The notes below the pieces were generated by a model. It was given only the letters and a program-made list of their open reading frames with translations. It was not told the origin of the DNA and ran no database searches. A stretch of DNA of 13,994 bases from Bryobacteraceae bacterium (GTDB lineage Bacteria > Acidobacteriota > Terriglobia > Bryobacterales > Bryobacteraceae): positions 1-13,994 of the forward strand of contig JASHQT010000141.1 of the NCBI GenBank assembly GCA_030039005.1, read 5' to 3'. Shown in pieces: positions 1-6,838 of the stretch; position 1 is the stretch's first letter, and each line of letters opens with the position of its first letter. The position numbers and the translations under genes are program-made.

Positions 1-324
1 GTGCTCCACCTGGTCCATGGCTTGCTTTTCGAGCGGGTAATTCCTGGTGCCGATGGTCTGCGTGCCTTTGAAAGCCATGTGCTCAAACATGTGGGCGATG
101 CCGGTTTCGCCACCGGGGTCGTCCACCGAACCGGCGTTGACATAGGAGTGGAACGAGACCACGGGCGCTTCATGGCGCTCAAAAACAATGAAGTGCAGGC
201 CGTTGGCGAGGGTGAACTCGGTGATGCGTTTTTCAAAATCCTTGAGGGACTGCGCCGCGAGCGGCAATGAACACAATGCGGGGCACAACGCGAGAACAGC
301 AATGCGGGATATGGACAATTTCAT
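1..324 (-). CDS. M16 family zinc metallopeptidase, N-terminal part only
   Basis: This is the first 108 codons of an insulinase/pitrilysin-family (M16) peptidase; the gene runs off the left edge. The ATG at 324-322 opens a classical signal peptide (MKLSISRIAVLALCPALC, cleavage likely after LAAQ), so the protein is exported. The mature start contains FTLANGLHFIVFERHEAPVV, the usual first beta-strands of M16 domains, then the inverted zinc motif HMFEH (HxxEH) at residues 78-82, followed by MAFKGT. These are the zinc-binding histidines and catalytic glutamate of active M16 subunits; the third ligand lies beyond the window. Exported M16 enzymes typically degrade peptides in the periplasm. No good Shine-Dalgarno sequence is visible, and the 59 bases before it hold only a possible -10 (TACAAT on the minus strand). 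It follows the M19 gene on the same strand with that gap. Family assignment is firm; substrate is unknown. Confidence 0.9.
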   Translation of the reverse strand, partial: MKLSISRIAVLALCPALCSLPLAAQSLKDFEKRITEFTLANGLHFIVFERHEAPVVSFHSYVNAGSVDDPGGETGIAHMFEHMAFKGTQTIGTRNYPLEKQAMDQVEH

Positions 325-383
325 GCGGGATGCCGGCTTAACGCCTACTAGATATTGTAACGGGCTTGTCGTAGAGGATGCCG

Positions 384-1511
384 CTAGGTTTTCGTTTCAG
401 GCGGGCGTGGGGCCGGTTCTGGGGTCCAGATGGCGGCCAGCGCGCGCTCGAAATTGCCGCCCAGGATCAGCTCGATATTGGCGTGCGAATAATTGCGGCG
501 CAGCAGGCCATCGGTGAGATCGAAGATTTTCTGCGAATAATCGACGCCGTCGAGATCGAAACGTTTCTTAGGATAAATGTGCGTGTCGCGGCCGGTGAGA
601 TCCACGTCGGTTCCGAGGCCCACGTGCTCGACGCCGACGAGCGAGGCGACGTGATCGATGTGATTGAGAACGTCGTCGAGCGTGGCGGGGCCGGAGGCCT
701 GGACGAAGTCGCGCACCATGGTGATGCCCATGACGCCGCCCTTGGCTGCCAGGGCGCGGATGGCTTCATCGGTCTTGCAGCGGGCGCATCCGGGCACGAG
801 TGCGCGGCAATTGGAGTGCGTCACCAGGACGGGCTTGCGCGAAGCGGCGATGGCATCGAGCGTGGTGCGGTCACTGCAATGCGAAATATCCACGGCCATG
901 CCGATGCGGTTCATGCGATCCACGATTTCGGCGCCGTACGAAGTGAGTCCGATGTCGCGAGGATCGGTGGACCCTCCGCCGAGCCGGTTGTCGTCGTAGG
1001 TGAGCTGGGAGACGCGCTGGCCGAGCGCGTAGAAGCGGTCGACGTCATCGACGGTGCGGAAGTGCAGCGAATTCTGCTGGCCGATCAGGATGCCGAGCCG
1101 GCCGCTGCCTTTCACGCGGCCGAGATCTTCCGCGCAATCGATGCGCAGGAAGTCGTCGGGGTGCGCGGCGAGGAAATCGTTCCAGCCGTCGATGTCGCGC
1201 AGGGAGGAGTCGTAGGCATCGGCGCCGGTGAAGCCGACGGCCGGGTGGAAGATCGTGATGCCGGATCGCCGCAGCTTTTCCAGATCGTGCTGTGTGAAGC
1301 TCGCCGGCTGCGTTTCCCAGGAAGACAGCTTGGCGTAGTTGAGCGTCAACAGGCCGAGCATGTCGATGACGGTGGAGCGCTGGACGAGATCAAGCGCGGC
1401 GGTGGCAAATTCGGTTTCGGATTGGGCGAAGAGGCAGAAGCGTCCTCGCTGGAGTATGGGCGCGGCGACAGCGGCCACAGCGCCCTTGAAAAGGGTACGA
1501 CGAGAAAGCAC
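384..1511 (-). CDS. Tat-exported M19 (renal/membrane dipeptidase) family protein with altered metal site
   Basis: A 375-residue amidohydrolase-fold protein of peptidase family M19. The GTG at 1511-1509 is chosen because it places the twin-arginine motif SRRTLFKG at residues 3-10, followed by an Ala-rich hydrophobic stretch, so folded export by Tat is predicted. Family motifs are clear: DISHCSDRT (His211), THSNCRAL (His232), HVGLGTDVD and GGNFERAL. Canonical members bind two zinc ions through His-x-Asp near the N-terminus, a bridging Glu and two His. Here the first site reads IDMLGLL (residues 49-55) instead of DGHND, and the Glu position reads GQQNS (around 144-148). Three of five expected ligands therefore seem absent. 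The protein may be a one-metal enzyme, use other ligands, or be a binding pseudoenzyme; dipeptidase activity should not be assumed. It is divergent from the racemase-family gene and lies upstream of the M16 gene on the same strand. Confidence 0.88.
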   Translation of the reverse strand: MLSRRTLFKGAVAAVAAPILQRGRFCLFAQSETEFATAALDLVQRSTVIDMLGLLTLNYAKLSSWETQPASFTQHDLEKLRRSGITIFHPAVGFTGADAYDSSLRDIDGWNDFLAAHPDDFLRIDCAEDLGRVKGSGRLGILIGQQNSLHFRTVDDVDRFYALGQRVSQLTYDDNRLGGGSTDPRDIGLTSYGAEIVDRMNRIGMAVDISHCSDRTTLDAIAASRKPVLVTHSNCRALVPGCARCKTDEAIRALAAKGGVMGITMVRDFVQASGPATLDDVLNHIDHVASLVGVEHVGLGTDVDLTGRDTHIYPKKRFDLDGVDYSQKIFDLTDGLLRRNYSHANIELILGGNFERALAAIWTPEPAPRPPETKT

Positions 1512-1532
1512 AGGATGTTACTGCCGGATGGC
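1494..1532. repeat. Copy B of a 39-base imperfect repeat
   Basis: This segment matches 4096-4134 in the same orientation at 32 of 39 positions without a gap: a 13-base identical block (ggtacgacgagaa), a diverged middle and an 11-base identical block (tgccggatggc). On the minus strand the GTG start of the M19 gene falls in the middle, and its Ser-Arg-Arg codons lie in the first block. Two copies in 14 kb at identical internal spacing suggest a dispersed genomic repeat. Confidence 0.6.
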
Positions 1533-1565
1533 TTGAGTGTATCACAGGGGCCGGCCATCTATAAT
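1533..1565 (+). promoter_or_regulatory. Possible promoter of the racemase-family gene
   Basis: A perfect -10 hexamer TATAAT at 1560-1565 lies 17 bases before the chosen ATG. The only -35-like hexamer, TTGAGT at 1533-1538, is 21 bases away, longer than the usual 16-18, so the -35 assignment is doubtful. On the opposite strand TTATAG-17-TACACT is a weaker candidate for the M19 gene. Only the -10 is convincing. Confidence 0.4.
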
Positions 1566-1582
1566 CGAATCCGAGATTGCAG

Positions 1583-2278
1583 ATGCGAACCGCGGGGATG
1601 ATTGGCGGCCTTGGGCCTGAATCCACCATTGACTACTACCGCACCATCATCGCGCGCTATCGCGCCAGGAAGCCCGATGCGGGCTATCCCCGGTTGATCG
1701 TCGATAGCCTGGACGTCGATAAAGGCCTCGCGCTTATTAACGATGGCCGGCTGGGCGAAGCGGCGGACTATCTTGCGGCGGGCGTGGAGGCGCTGGCACG
1801 AGCGGGAGCGGATTTCGGTTTCATCGCAGCGAACACACCGCATCTGGTGTTCGACGAGGTCCAGCGGCGGTCAGCCATCCCTCTTATCAGCATCGTGCGC
1901 GCCACGTCGCAGCATGCAAAGGCTCTCGGCCTGAAGAGGTTCGGCCTGTTTGGAACCGGCTTTACGATGCGGGCGGGCTTTTACCCGGAGGAATTCCAGC
2001 GGCAAGGGATGACTTTAGTCCGGCCAGCAGAGTCAGAGATGGAGTTCATTCATCGGAAGTATATCGGTGAGCTGCTGAACAACCGGTTCCTGCCGGAAAC
2101 CAGGACGGAGCTCCTGAACATTGCGCAAAGGATGAAGAACGAGGACGGCATCGAAGCGTTAGTTCTCGCGGGTACGGAGCTTCCCCTGTTATTGCGCGAC
2201 TCGCCGCCCTCGGATCTTGAGCTTCTCGACACCACCGCGATTCACGTGGAACGCATTGTTGGCGAATTGCTGGCCTGA
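1583..2278 (+). CDS. Aspartate/glutamate racemase family protein lacking both catalytic cysteines
   Basis: A 231-residue protein of the Asp/Glu racemase superfamily, the usual family length. The ATG at 1583 is preferred over the in-frame TTG at 1577 because homologues begin with a few residues before IGG (here MRTAGMIGGLGPEST, with TIDYY after it). Visible motifs are IGGLGPEST at the N-terminus, AANTPHLVFDEV in the middle, GLFGTGFTMR, and LVLAGTELPLLL near the C-terminus. In PLP-independent racemases two cysteines take and give the alpha proton, one in a CNTxH motif and one in GCTE. Here they read ANTPH and AGTE, and the whole protein contains no cysteine. It therefore cannot use the two-thiol mechanism. 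It could be a one-base lyase or isomerase, bind a ligand, or be inactive. It stands alone, divergent from the M19 gene and 5 bases from the convergent VOC gene. No strong Shine-Dalgarno sequence precedes it. Confidence 0.85.
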   Translation: MRTAGMIGGLGPESTIDYYRTIIARYRARKPDAGYPRLIVDSLDVDKGLALINDGRLGEAADYLAAGVEALARAGADFGFIAANTPHLVFDEVQRRSAIPLISIVRATSQHAKALGLKRFGLFGTGFTMRAGFYPEEFQRQGMTLVRPAESEMEFIHRKYIGELLNNRFLPETRTELLNIAQRMKNEDGIEALVLAGTELPLLLRDSPPSDLELLDTTAIHVERIVGELLA

Positions 2279-2283
2279 AATGG

Positions 2284-3159
2284 TCACTGGATCTTATCAA
2301 GGCCCTCGGTCAATTCGATGGAGACTCCCCACGGGTCCACGATCATGGCCGTGGAGATGTTGTTCATGGCTGGGTCTCTCTTCCGGTAAGGCCGCGTAAG
2401 CTTTATGCCCTTGGCTTCGAGTTCCTTCGAGAATGCCTCCAGGTTCTTCACTTCAAATCCCACGTGATCGACAACGCGGCCGGCGGTGGGCACGTGCGTG
2501 ATGGATTGGTCGCCTTCCCAGCGGAAAAAGTTGAGGCTGTATCCGACGCCCGGCAACTGGGCGCCGATGTAAAAGTCGGTTTTGTTCGGGCCGAGAGTCG
2601 CGTTGAAGGCCGTCGCGTACCATTGTTCCATCTCGACATATTGCTTGTTGATGAAGTGGATATGATGGGCCACAATCGGCGGCGCGTCCTTTTGAGCACT
2701 GGTCACGAGTTCGATTTTCACCCCGTCAGGACCGAGAAAATACGCAAACCGTCCATACACCGCCGACGTGCCCGATGCCGCCGCCAGCGGCGCACCCGGC
2801 TTCGGCTCGCGTCCGGTGGTTTCCTGATATCCCGCGGCCGCCAGCTTAGTCGCCATCGCCGGTACGTCGGGAACCGCGAATCCGATGTGATCGAAGGCGG
2901 TGCCGCGGCTGGGGCCGGTGGGCTTCCGCACGCGCAGAAAAATGAACGCATCGGGAAATTCGATGACATCGATATCGCCGAACTTGATCGCTTTGCCGCC
3001 GAGCGTGTCGACCCAAAACTTCTTATGGGCCTCGACGCTCGAGACATTGAGGTGATAATGTCCGATGCGGACCGGTGCGTCGGGATGACTCACGAGTTGC
3101 GCGAAAACAGGGAGCGGTGCGCAAGCCAGCGCCGCTAGAGCGAAAGTAGTGGATCTCAT
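2284..3159 (-). CDS. Exported double-domain VOC family protein, second gene of the pair
   Basis: A 291-residue protein with a signal peptide (MRSTTFALAALACAPLPVFA) and two vicinal-oxygen-chelate (glyoxalase/dioxygenase fold) domains. Domain 1 spans about residues 30-155 and starts with HYHLN (His34, His36); it holds FDHIGFAVPD at 89-98 and the strand KIELV with Glu150. Domain 2 spans about 163-286, with HHIHF at 165-169, DHVGFEVK at 231-238 and Glu282 in IELTEG. His and Glu at strand starts are the usual VOC metal ligands, so metal binding is plausible; substrate is unknown. Its ATG overlaps the TGA of the upstream paralogue (ATGA at 3159-3156), and no Shine-Dalgarno sequence is visible, so translation is probably coupled. 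Both proteins share the ending IELTEGL and a C-terminal Ile-Gln, indicating tandem duplication. The stop is 5 bases from that of the convergent racemase-family gene. Confidence 0.87.
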   Translation of the reverse strand: MRSTTFALAALACAPLPVFAQLVSHPDAPVRIGHYHLNVSSVEAHKKFWVDTLGGKAIKFGDIDVIEFPDAFIFLRVRKPTGPSRGTAFDHIGFAVPDVPAMATKLAAAGYQETTGREPKPGAPLAAASGTSAVYGRFAYFLGPDGVKIELVTSAQKDAPPIVAHHIHFINKQYVEMEQWYATAFNATLGPNKTDFYIGAQLPGVGYSLNFFRWEGDQSITHVPTAGRVVDHVGFEVKNLEAFSKELEAKGIKLTRPYRKRDPAMNNISTAMIVDPWGVSIELTEGLDKIQ

Positions 3160-4028
3160 TGGATGTTGACGAGTCCTTCAGTCAGTTCGATATTTGTTCC
3201 CCAGGGATCCTTGATGAACGCGATCGCCAGGCCAAGCTGCGGGACCTTCCTGTAGGGGACATCCAGTTTGATGCCTTGGGCTTCGAGCTTTTTGGTGAAC
3301 GCCTCGAGGTCTTTAACCTCGAAGCCGATATGATCGATCGCCCGGCCGGTGGTACCGACGGTTGGCGTTGGCGACGGGCTGAAGTTCAGGAAAACGCCGG
3401 GCAGTTGATCCTGCACGAACGCAGCCCCCGGATTGGACGGCAGCATCTTGGCGCCGAAGGTCTTGGCGTACCAGGCCTGCATCTCGGTATTCATCTGGCC
3501 GAAGAAGTGAATGTGATGAAGCTGAATCGGTGCTTTCTGCGTTTTCACTTCGACGAGCTCCACTTTGACATCCTCGGGAGCGAGCGCAAACGCGATGTTG
3601 GTGGTGGGACTGGCGGCCGCGATGTCATCGGTCACCTTCACGTTCGCGGCCACCGAATCCGCGGTGATCATTTTGAAGCCGTTCGCCTTGATTTTCGCGA
3701 CCACAGGCTTGAGATCGGGAACGGAGAAGCCGATGTGATTCACTGTCGTGCCGATGGAGCCGCCGGTCGGCGCCTGCATCGGACGGAAAAAGATCAGAAC
3801 ATTCGGGAATTTGATGATCTCCTGCTGCCGGTCACCGGAACCAAATTTGACCACACTGCCGCCCAGCGTGTCGGCGTAGAACTTCTTCTGCGCATCCATG
3901 TTCGTGGTGTTCAGATGGTGGTGTCCGTACACCACCGGACCCTCCCCGGCAACCAGAATCTGCGCATTGGCAACGGCCGGCATCACCAGCAGGAGCGCTG
4001 GCCCAATTCCGGTCAATAAGCGTCTCAT
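3156..4028 (-). CDS. Exported double-domain VOC family protein, first gene of the pair
   Basis: A 290-residue paralogue of the next gene. The open frame extends upstream to 4436, but the ATG at 4028-4026 is the real start: it is preceded by GGGAGG with 5 bases of spacing and opens a signal peptide (MRRLLTGIGPALLLVMPAVA, cut likely after NAQ). Domain 1 starts at HHHLN (36-40) and has VNHIGFSVPD (96-105) and Glu157 in KVELVE. Domain 2 starts at HHIHFF (171-176) and has IDHIGFEVKD (231-240) and Glu281 in IELTEG. The ligand pattern of metal-binding VOC domains is kept in both halves. It is the promoter-proximal gene of a two-gene operon, ending in an ATGA overlap with the second gene. The exported location argues against the usual cytosolic glyoxalase I or antibiotic-binding roles. 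The actual reaction cannot be told from sequence. Confidence 0.88.
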   Translation of the reverse strand: MRRLLTGIGPALLLVMPAVANAQILVAGEGPVVYGHHHLNTTNMDAQKKFYADTLGGSVVKFGSGDRQQEIIKFPNVLIFFRPMQAPTGGSIGTTVNHIGFSVPDLKPVVAKIKANGFKMITADSVAANVKVTDDIAAASPTTNIAFALAPEDVKVELVEVKTQKAPIQLHHIHFFGQMNTEMQAWYAKTFGAKMLPSNPGAAFVQDQLPGVFLNFSPSPTPTVGTTGRAIDHIGFEVKDLEAFTKKLEAQGIKLDVPYRKVPQLGLAIAFIKDPWGTNIELTEGLVNIQ

Positions 4029-4095
4029 CAACACCTCCCTGGCCGCCAAGTTTACACGATATTGCCTACCTACTTCAGGTGACGCGGAACTGCAA

Positions 4096-4134
4096 GGTAC
4101 GACGAGAAGCCAAGGGACTTTATTGCCGGATGGC
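4096..4134. repeat. Copy A of the 39-base imperfect repeat
   Basis: Matches 1494-1532 at 32 of 39 positions with no gap and two identical blocks of 13 and 11 bases. Here the repeat is noncoding and continues into a GC-rich foldable segment, whereas copy B overlaps the start of the M19 gene and has no similar continuation. Confidence 0.6.
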
Positions 4135-4148
4135 CGAAGCGGAGCAAG

Positions 4149-4217
4149 GGCCAGGCGGGACCGAGGACTGGCGGATCGGTTGCCCGGGGCGACGGCGGGG
4201 TCCCCGAGCGGCTGGCC
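4149..4217. other. GC-rich segment able to fold into a three-way junction
   Basis: Outer stem GGCCAG (4149-4154) pairs with CTGGCC (4212-4217). Inside it, one hairpin pairs ACCGA (4160-4164) with TCGGT (4176-4180), extended by GGG (4157-4159) and CCC (4183-4185) across a two-base bulge. A second hairpin pairs CGGGG (4185-4189) with CCCCG (4202-4206); base 4185 can serve only one of them. The stems are real complementarities, but in GC-rich DNA short stems are common. It adjoins repeat copy A and may belong to the same element. It matches no RNA family I recognise. Confidence 0.35.
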
Positions 4218-4229
4218 GACGATACCCCA

Positions 4230-4257
4230 TAAAGTGTATCCGCACCCAAGCCGATAG
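4230..4257 (+). promoter_or_regulatory. Sigma-28 (FliA)-like promoter candidate
   Basis: TAAAGTGT at 4230-4237 followed by GCCGATAG at 4250-4257 closely resembles the sigma-28 consensus TAAAGTTT-N11-GCCGATAA: 7 of 8 matches in each box, with a spacer of 12 instead of 11. Transcription would begin near 4264 and give a leader of about 60 bases before the ATG at 4323. Control of a c-di-GMP enzyme by the motility sigma factor would make sense, but no flagellar gene is in the window. Confidence 0.4.
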
Positions 4258-4322
4258 CTATAAGACCAAGCACTTAAGCTGGCTAACCCTTCGTGTAAGC
4301 AGCGAGGCGAGACGGGGTATTT

Positions 4323-6800
4323 ATGGGCGATGACAATTCCACGCGAGCGCGCCTGTCTATTCCCGCAAGAATTTATGTCACGGCCACGCTGACGCTGGGC
4401 GTCGCTTCCGGGATTCACGGCCTCATGGCCGCCCACACCGACTCTCTGGCACGGCTGATCTGGTACCTCGTCTTATGTCTAGTATCTTCAGGCTTGAAGG
4501 TCTCCCTCCCGGGAATCGCCGGAACCTTATCGGTTAATTTTCTGTTTATTCTTCTCGGCCTGGCGGAATTAAACCTGGGCGAAACGATGCTGATTGCCTG
4601 CGCCGGAGCCCTGATGCAGTCACTGTGGAAAACCCGGGCGCGCCCCCGCTTGATTCACGTCGCATTCAGCTTGTCCTGCGTGGCCACCGCCGTTTTCATG
4701 TCTCACGCCTTGTATCATTCGCCACTGGCTAGGTACATCAGTTCGGGGGCGAACGCCATCGTGCTGCTGCCGATGGCGGCGGCCTTCTACTTCCTGAGCA
4801 ACACCTTGCCAGTCGCCTCTATCGTGGCGCTGAGCGAGCAAAAACGGCTCGCCACGGTGTGGAAAGAATGCTACTTCTGGTTCCTGCCTTATTACCTAGT
4901 GGGCGCTACCATCGTCTGTCTGCTGCATTGGGTCAACGGCATCATGGGTTGGCAGATTTCCTTCCTCGTTCTGCCAGTGTTTTACCTTATGTATCGATCC
5001 TATCGGTCCTATCTGGATCGATTGGAGGCCGAAAAGAAGCACGTTGAAGAGGTTAATAAGCTGCAGCATCGTACCATTCAGGCGCTGGCGCTGGCCATTG
5101 AAGCCAAGGACGCGACCACGCGCAACCACCTCCAGCGGGTGCAAGTTTACGCCCTTGAGATCGCCAAAGAGCTAAATCTGAACGCGGACGAGATCGAGGC
5201 GCTTCGGGCGGCTGCCTTGCTGCACGACATCGGCAAGCTGGCGGTTCCCGAACATATTATTTCCAAGCCCGGCAAACTGACGGCTGAGGAGTTCGAAAAG
5301 ATGAAGATTCATCCGTCGGTCGGCGCCGAAATCCTGGAAGAAGTGGAATTCCCGTATCCGGTGGTACCGATCGTGCGGTCGCACCATGAGAAGTGGGACG
5401 GTTCCGGATACCCGCAGGGCCTAAAGGGCGAAGAGATTCCCCTCGGCGCCCGAATCCTTTCGGCGGTAGACTGCCTGGATGCCTTGGCTTCGGACCGTCA
5501 ATACCGGCGGGCGCTGCCGCTCGACCAAGCGATGGCGGTAGTGGCGAGCGAGTCGGGCAAGGCCTATGATCCGAAAGTAGTGGAGGTTCTCGATCGGCGC
5601 TGCCACGATTTGGAACGAATGGCCAAGGCCCATCCTTCCATCCGCCGGAAACTGCCGACCGATGTAAAGGTCGAGCGCGGGCTGGCGCCCGCCAGCGGTT
5701 TTGAGGAGGCGGAGGAGTCCAGTCCGCTCCCCAGGCCGGAAGCGTCTTTCCTGGCTCAGATCGCAGAGGCCCGGCAAGAAGCTCAAGCATTGTTTGAACT
5801 GGCGCAGGGACTGGGCAATTCGCTGAGTCTCAACGAGACGCTCTCGCTGCTGTCGGAGCGTCTGCGGGCGATTGTCCCCTACGACGCGATCGCGATTTAC
5901 GAGTGCCGCGAAAATCGTTTGCTGCCCGTCTACGTCTCGGGCACGGATCGCACGCTGTTCGCGTCGCTCGAAATTCCCATCGGGGAGGGTTTGTCCGGCT
6001 GGGTAGCGGAGAATCGGAAACCCATCATCAATGGGAATCCGTCCGTTGAGCCCGGCTTCCTGGGCGATCCCAATAAGTTCAGCACGCTGCGCTCGGCCTT
6101 GTCGGTGCCGCTGGAGGGCGTCAACGACGTGGCGGGCGTTCTAACGGTGTACCGGCTGGGCGCGGATGCATTTTCGCGCGACAACTTGCGCATTTTGCTC
6201 GCGATCAGCAGCAAGGTCGGGCTTTCGCTCGAAAACGCGCTCAAGTACAGCCAGCTCGAAAATACCGCTACTACAGACTTCCTGACCGGCCTGCCGAACG
6301 CAAGATCGCTCTTTATTGCCCTGGACGCGTTGTTGTCGCGCTGTGCGCGGACACAGGAGTCCCTGACGGTTTTGGTCTGCGATCTGGACGGGTTCAAGCA
6401 GGTCAACGACCGCTATGGCCACTTGGAAGGCAATCGCGTGCTGCAGGAGTTCGCCCGCAAGGTGCGTGGCGATCTGCGTGAATCGGATTGCGTGGCCCGT
6501 ATGGGTGGAGACGAATTCGTTCTGGTGCTCCCGGGTCTCGAGCCGACTGCGCAAGTTCGGATTGTGGACTGGCTGGAGCGCGTTGCGGCTCATGTAGGCT
6601 ATCTGGTCTGCGGCGCCGACACCCTGTCGGTGAGCGTCGGGGATGCCAAGTACCCTCAAGATGGCGAAGACGCCGAGGCACTGCTGACGCACGCGGACCG
6701 CCGCATGTACAAGATGAAGCGGGATCGCAAGTCCAGACCGGAAGAGACCCGGAGTCTGACGGCCGCGGACCTGAACCCTCCTGAATTGGCCCTCAAGTGA
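4323..6800 (+). CDS. Membrane HD-GYP / GAF / GGDEF hybrid c-di-GMP turnover protein
   Basis: An 825-residue protein carrying both synthesis and degradation modules for cyclic di-GMP. Residues about 18-232 form seven or eight membrane segments, an uncharacterised sensor region, followed by a charged helix (about 232-255). The HD-GYP phosphodiesterase domain (about 250-430) keeps its metal residues: HD at 301-302, KIHP, the SHHEKWDG stretch, and GYP at 362-364. A GAF domain follows (about 495-640), then GGDEF (about 650-810). The active-site loop GGDEF is intact at 728-732 and the inhibitory I-site RxxD (RESD, 719-722) lies exactly five residues before it, so product feedback is expected. HD-GYP usually sits at the C-terminus; here it is in the middle. 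Both activities look intact, so the net direction cannot be predicted. It is a single-gene unit, ended by the hairpin at 6839-6881. The ribosome binding site is weak. Confidence 0.93.
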   Translation: MGDDNSTRARLSIPARIYVTATLTLGVASGIHGLMAAHTDSLARLIWYLVLCLVSSGLKVSLPGIAGTLSVNFLFILLGLAELNLGETMLIACAGALMQSLWKTRARPRLIHVAFSLSCVATAVFMSHALYHSPLARYISSGANAIVLLPMAAAFYFLSNTLPVASIVALSEQKRLATVWKECYFWFLPYYLVGATIVCLLHWVNGIMGWQISFLVLPVFYLMYRSYRSYLDRLEAEKKHVEEVNKLQHRTIQALALAIEAKDATTRNHLQRVQVYALEIAKELNLNADEIEALRAAALLHDIGKLAVPEHIISKPGKLTAEEFEKMKIHPSVGAEILEEVEFPYPVVPIVRSHHEKWDGSGYPQGLKGEEIPLGARILSAVDCLDALASDRQYRRALPLDQAMAVVASESGKAYDPKVVEVLDRRCHDLERMAKAHPSIRRKLPTDVKVERGLAPASGFEEAEESSPLPRPEASFLAQIAEARQEAQALFELAQGLGNSLSLNETLSLLSERLRAIVPYDAIAIYECRENRLLPVYVSGTDRTLFASLEIPIGEGLSGWVAENRKPIINGNPSVEPGFLGDPNKFSTLRSALSVPLEGVNDVAGVLTVYRLGADAFSRDNLRILLAISSKVGLSLENALKYSQLENTATTDFLTGLPNARSLFIALDALLSRCARTQESLTVLVCDLDGFKQVNDRYGHLEGNRVLQEFARKVRGDLRESDCVARMGGDEFVLVLPGLEPTAQVRIVDWLERVAAHVGYLVCGADTLSVSVGDAKYPQDGEDAEALLTHADRRMYKMKRDRKSRPEETRSLTAADLNPPELALK

Positions 6801-6838
6801 CCGGCGCTCCGCCCGGGATATGTGAACCCAAAGCAACA

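Larger units (their letters stand above)
4029..4322. other. Intergenic region between the VOC operon and the c-di-GMP gene
   Basis: This divergent 294-base region has no convincing gene. It contains the VOC ribosome binding site (4034-4039), repeat copy A (4096-4134), a GC-rich foldable segment (4149-4217), a sigma-28-like promoter candidate (4230-4257) and an inverted repeat ATACCCC (4222-4228) / GGGGTAT (4314-4320). The second arm lies directly before the start codon at 4323 and includes its only G-rich stretch, a poor Shine-Dalgarno sequence. Short frames through it are probably spurious translations of the repeat. Confidence 0.7.

Noticed and set aside
378..1601. Long plus-strand open frame of 407 codons
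   Set aside because: It is antisense to the M19 gene, which has clear family motifs; the product is low in sense motifs and arises from GC-biased codons.
3159..4019. Plus-strand open frame of 286 codons
   Set aside because: Antisense to the first VOC gene; no recognisable domain and it mirrors the VOC codons. The same holds for 2464-3138.
4149..4217. tRNA or tRNA-like gene
   Set aside because: The stems form a junction but there is no T-loop, anticodon arm of correct size or acceptor stem.
4229..4322. Class I c-di-GMP riboswitch before the c-di-GMP gene
   Set aside because: The context is right, but the conserved core and tetraloop-receptor pattern of GEMM RNAs is not present; the GCCGATAG string is better explained as a sigma-28-like -10 box.
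4029..4436. N-terminal extension of the first VOC frame to 426 residues
   Set aside because: It would bury the signal peptide and ignore the GGGAGG before 4028; it runs through repeat DNA.
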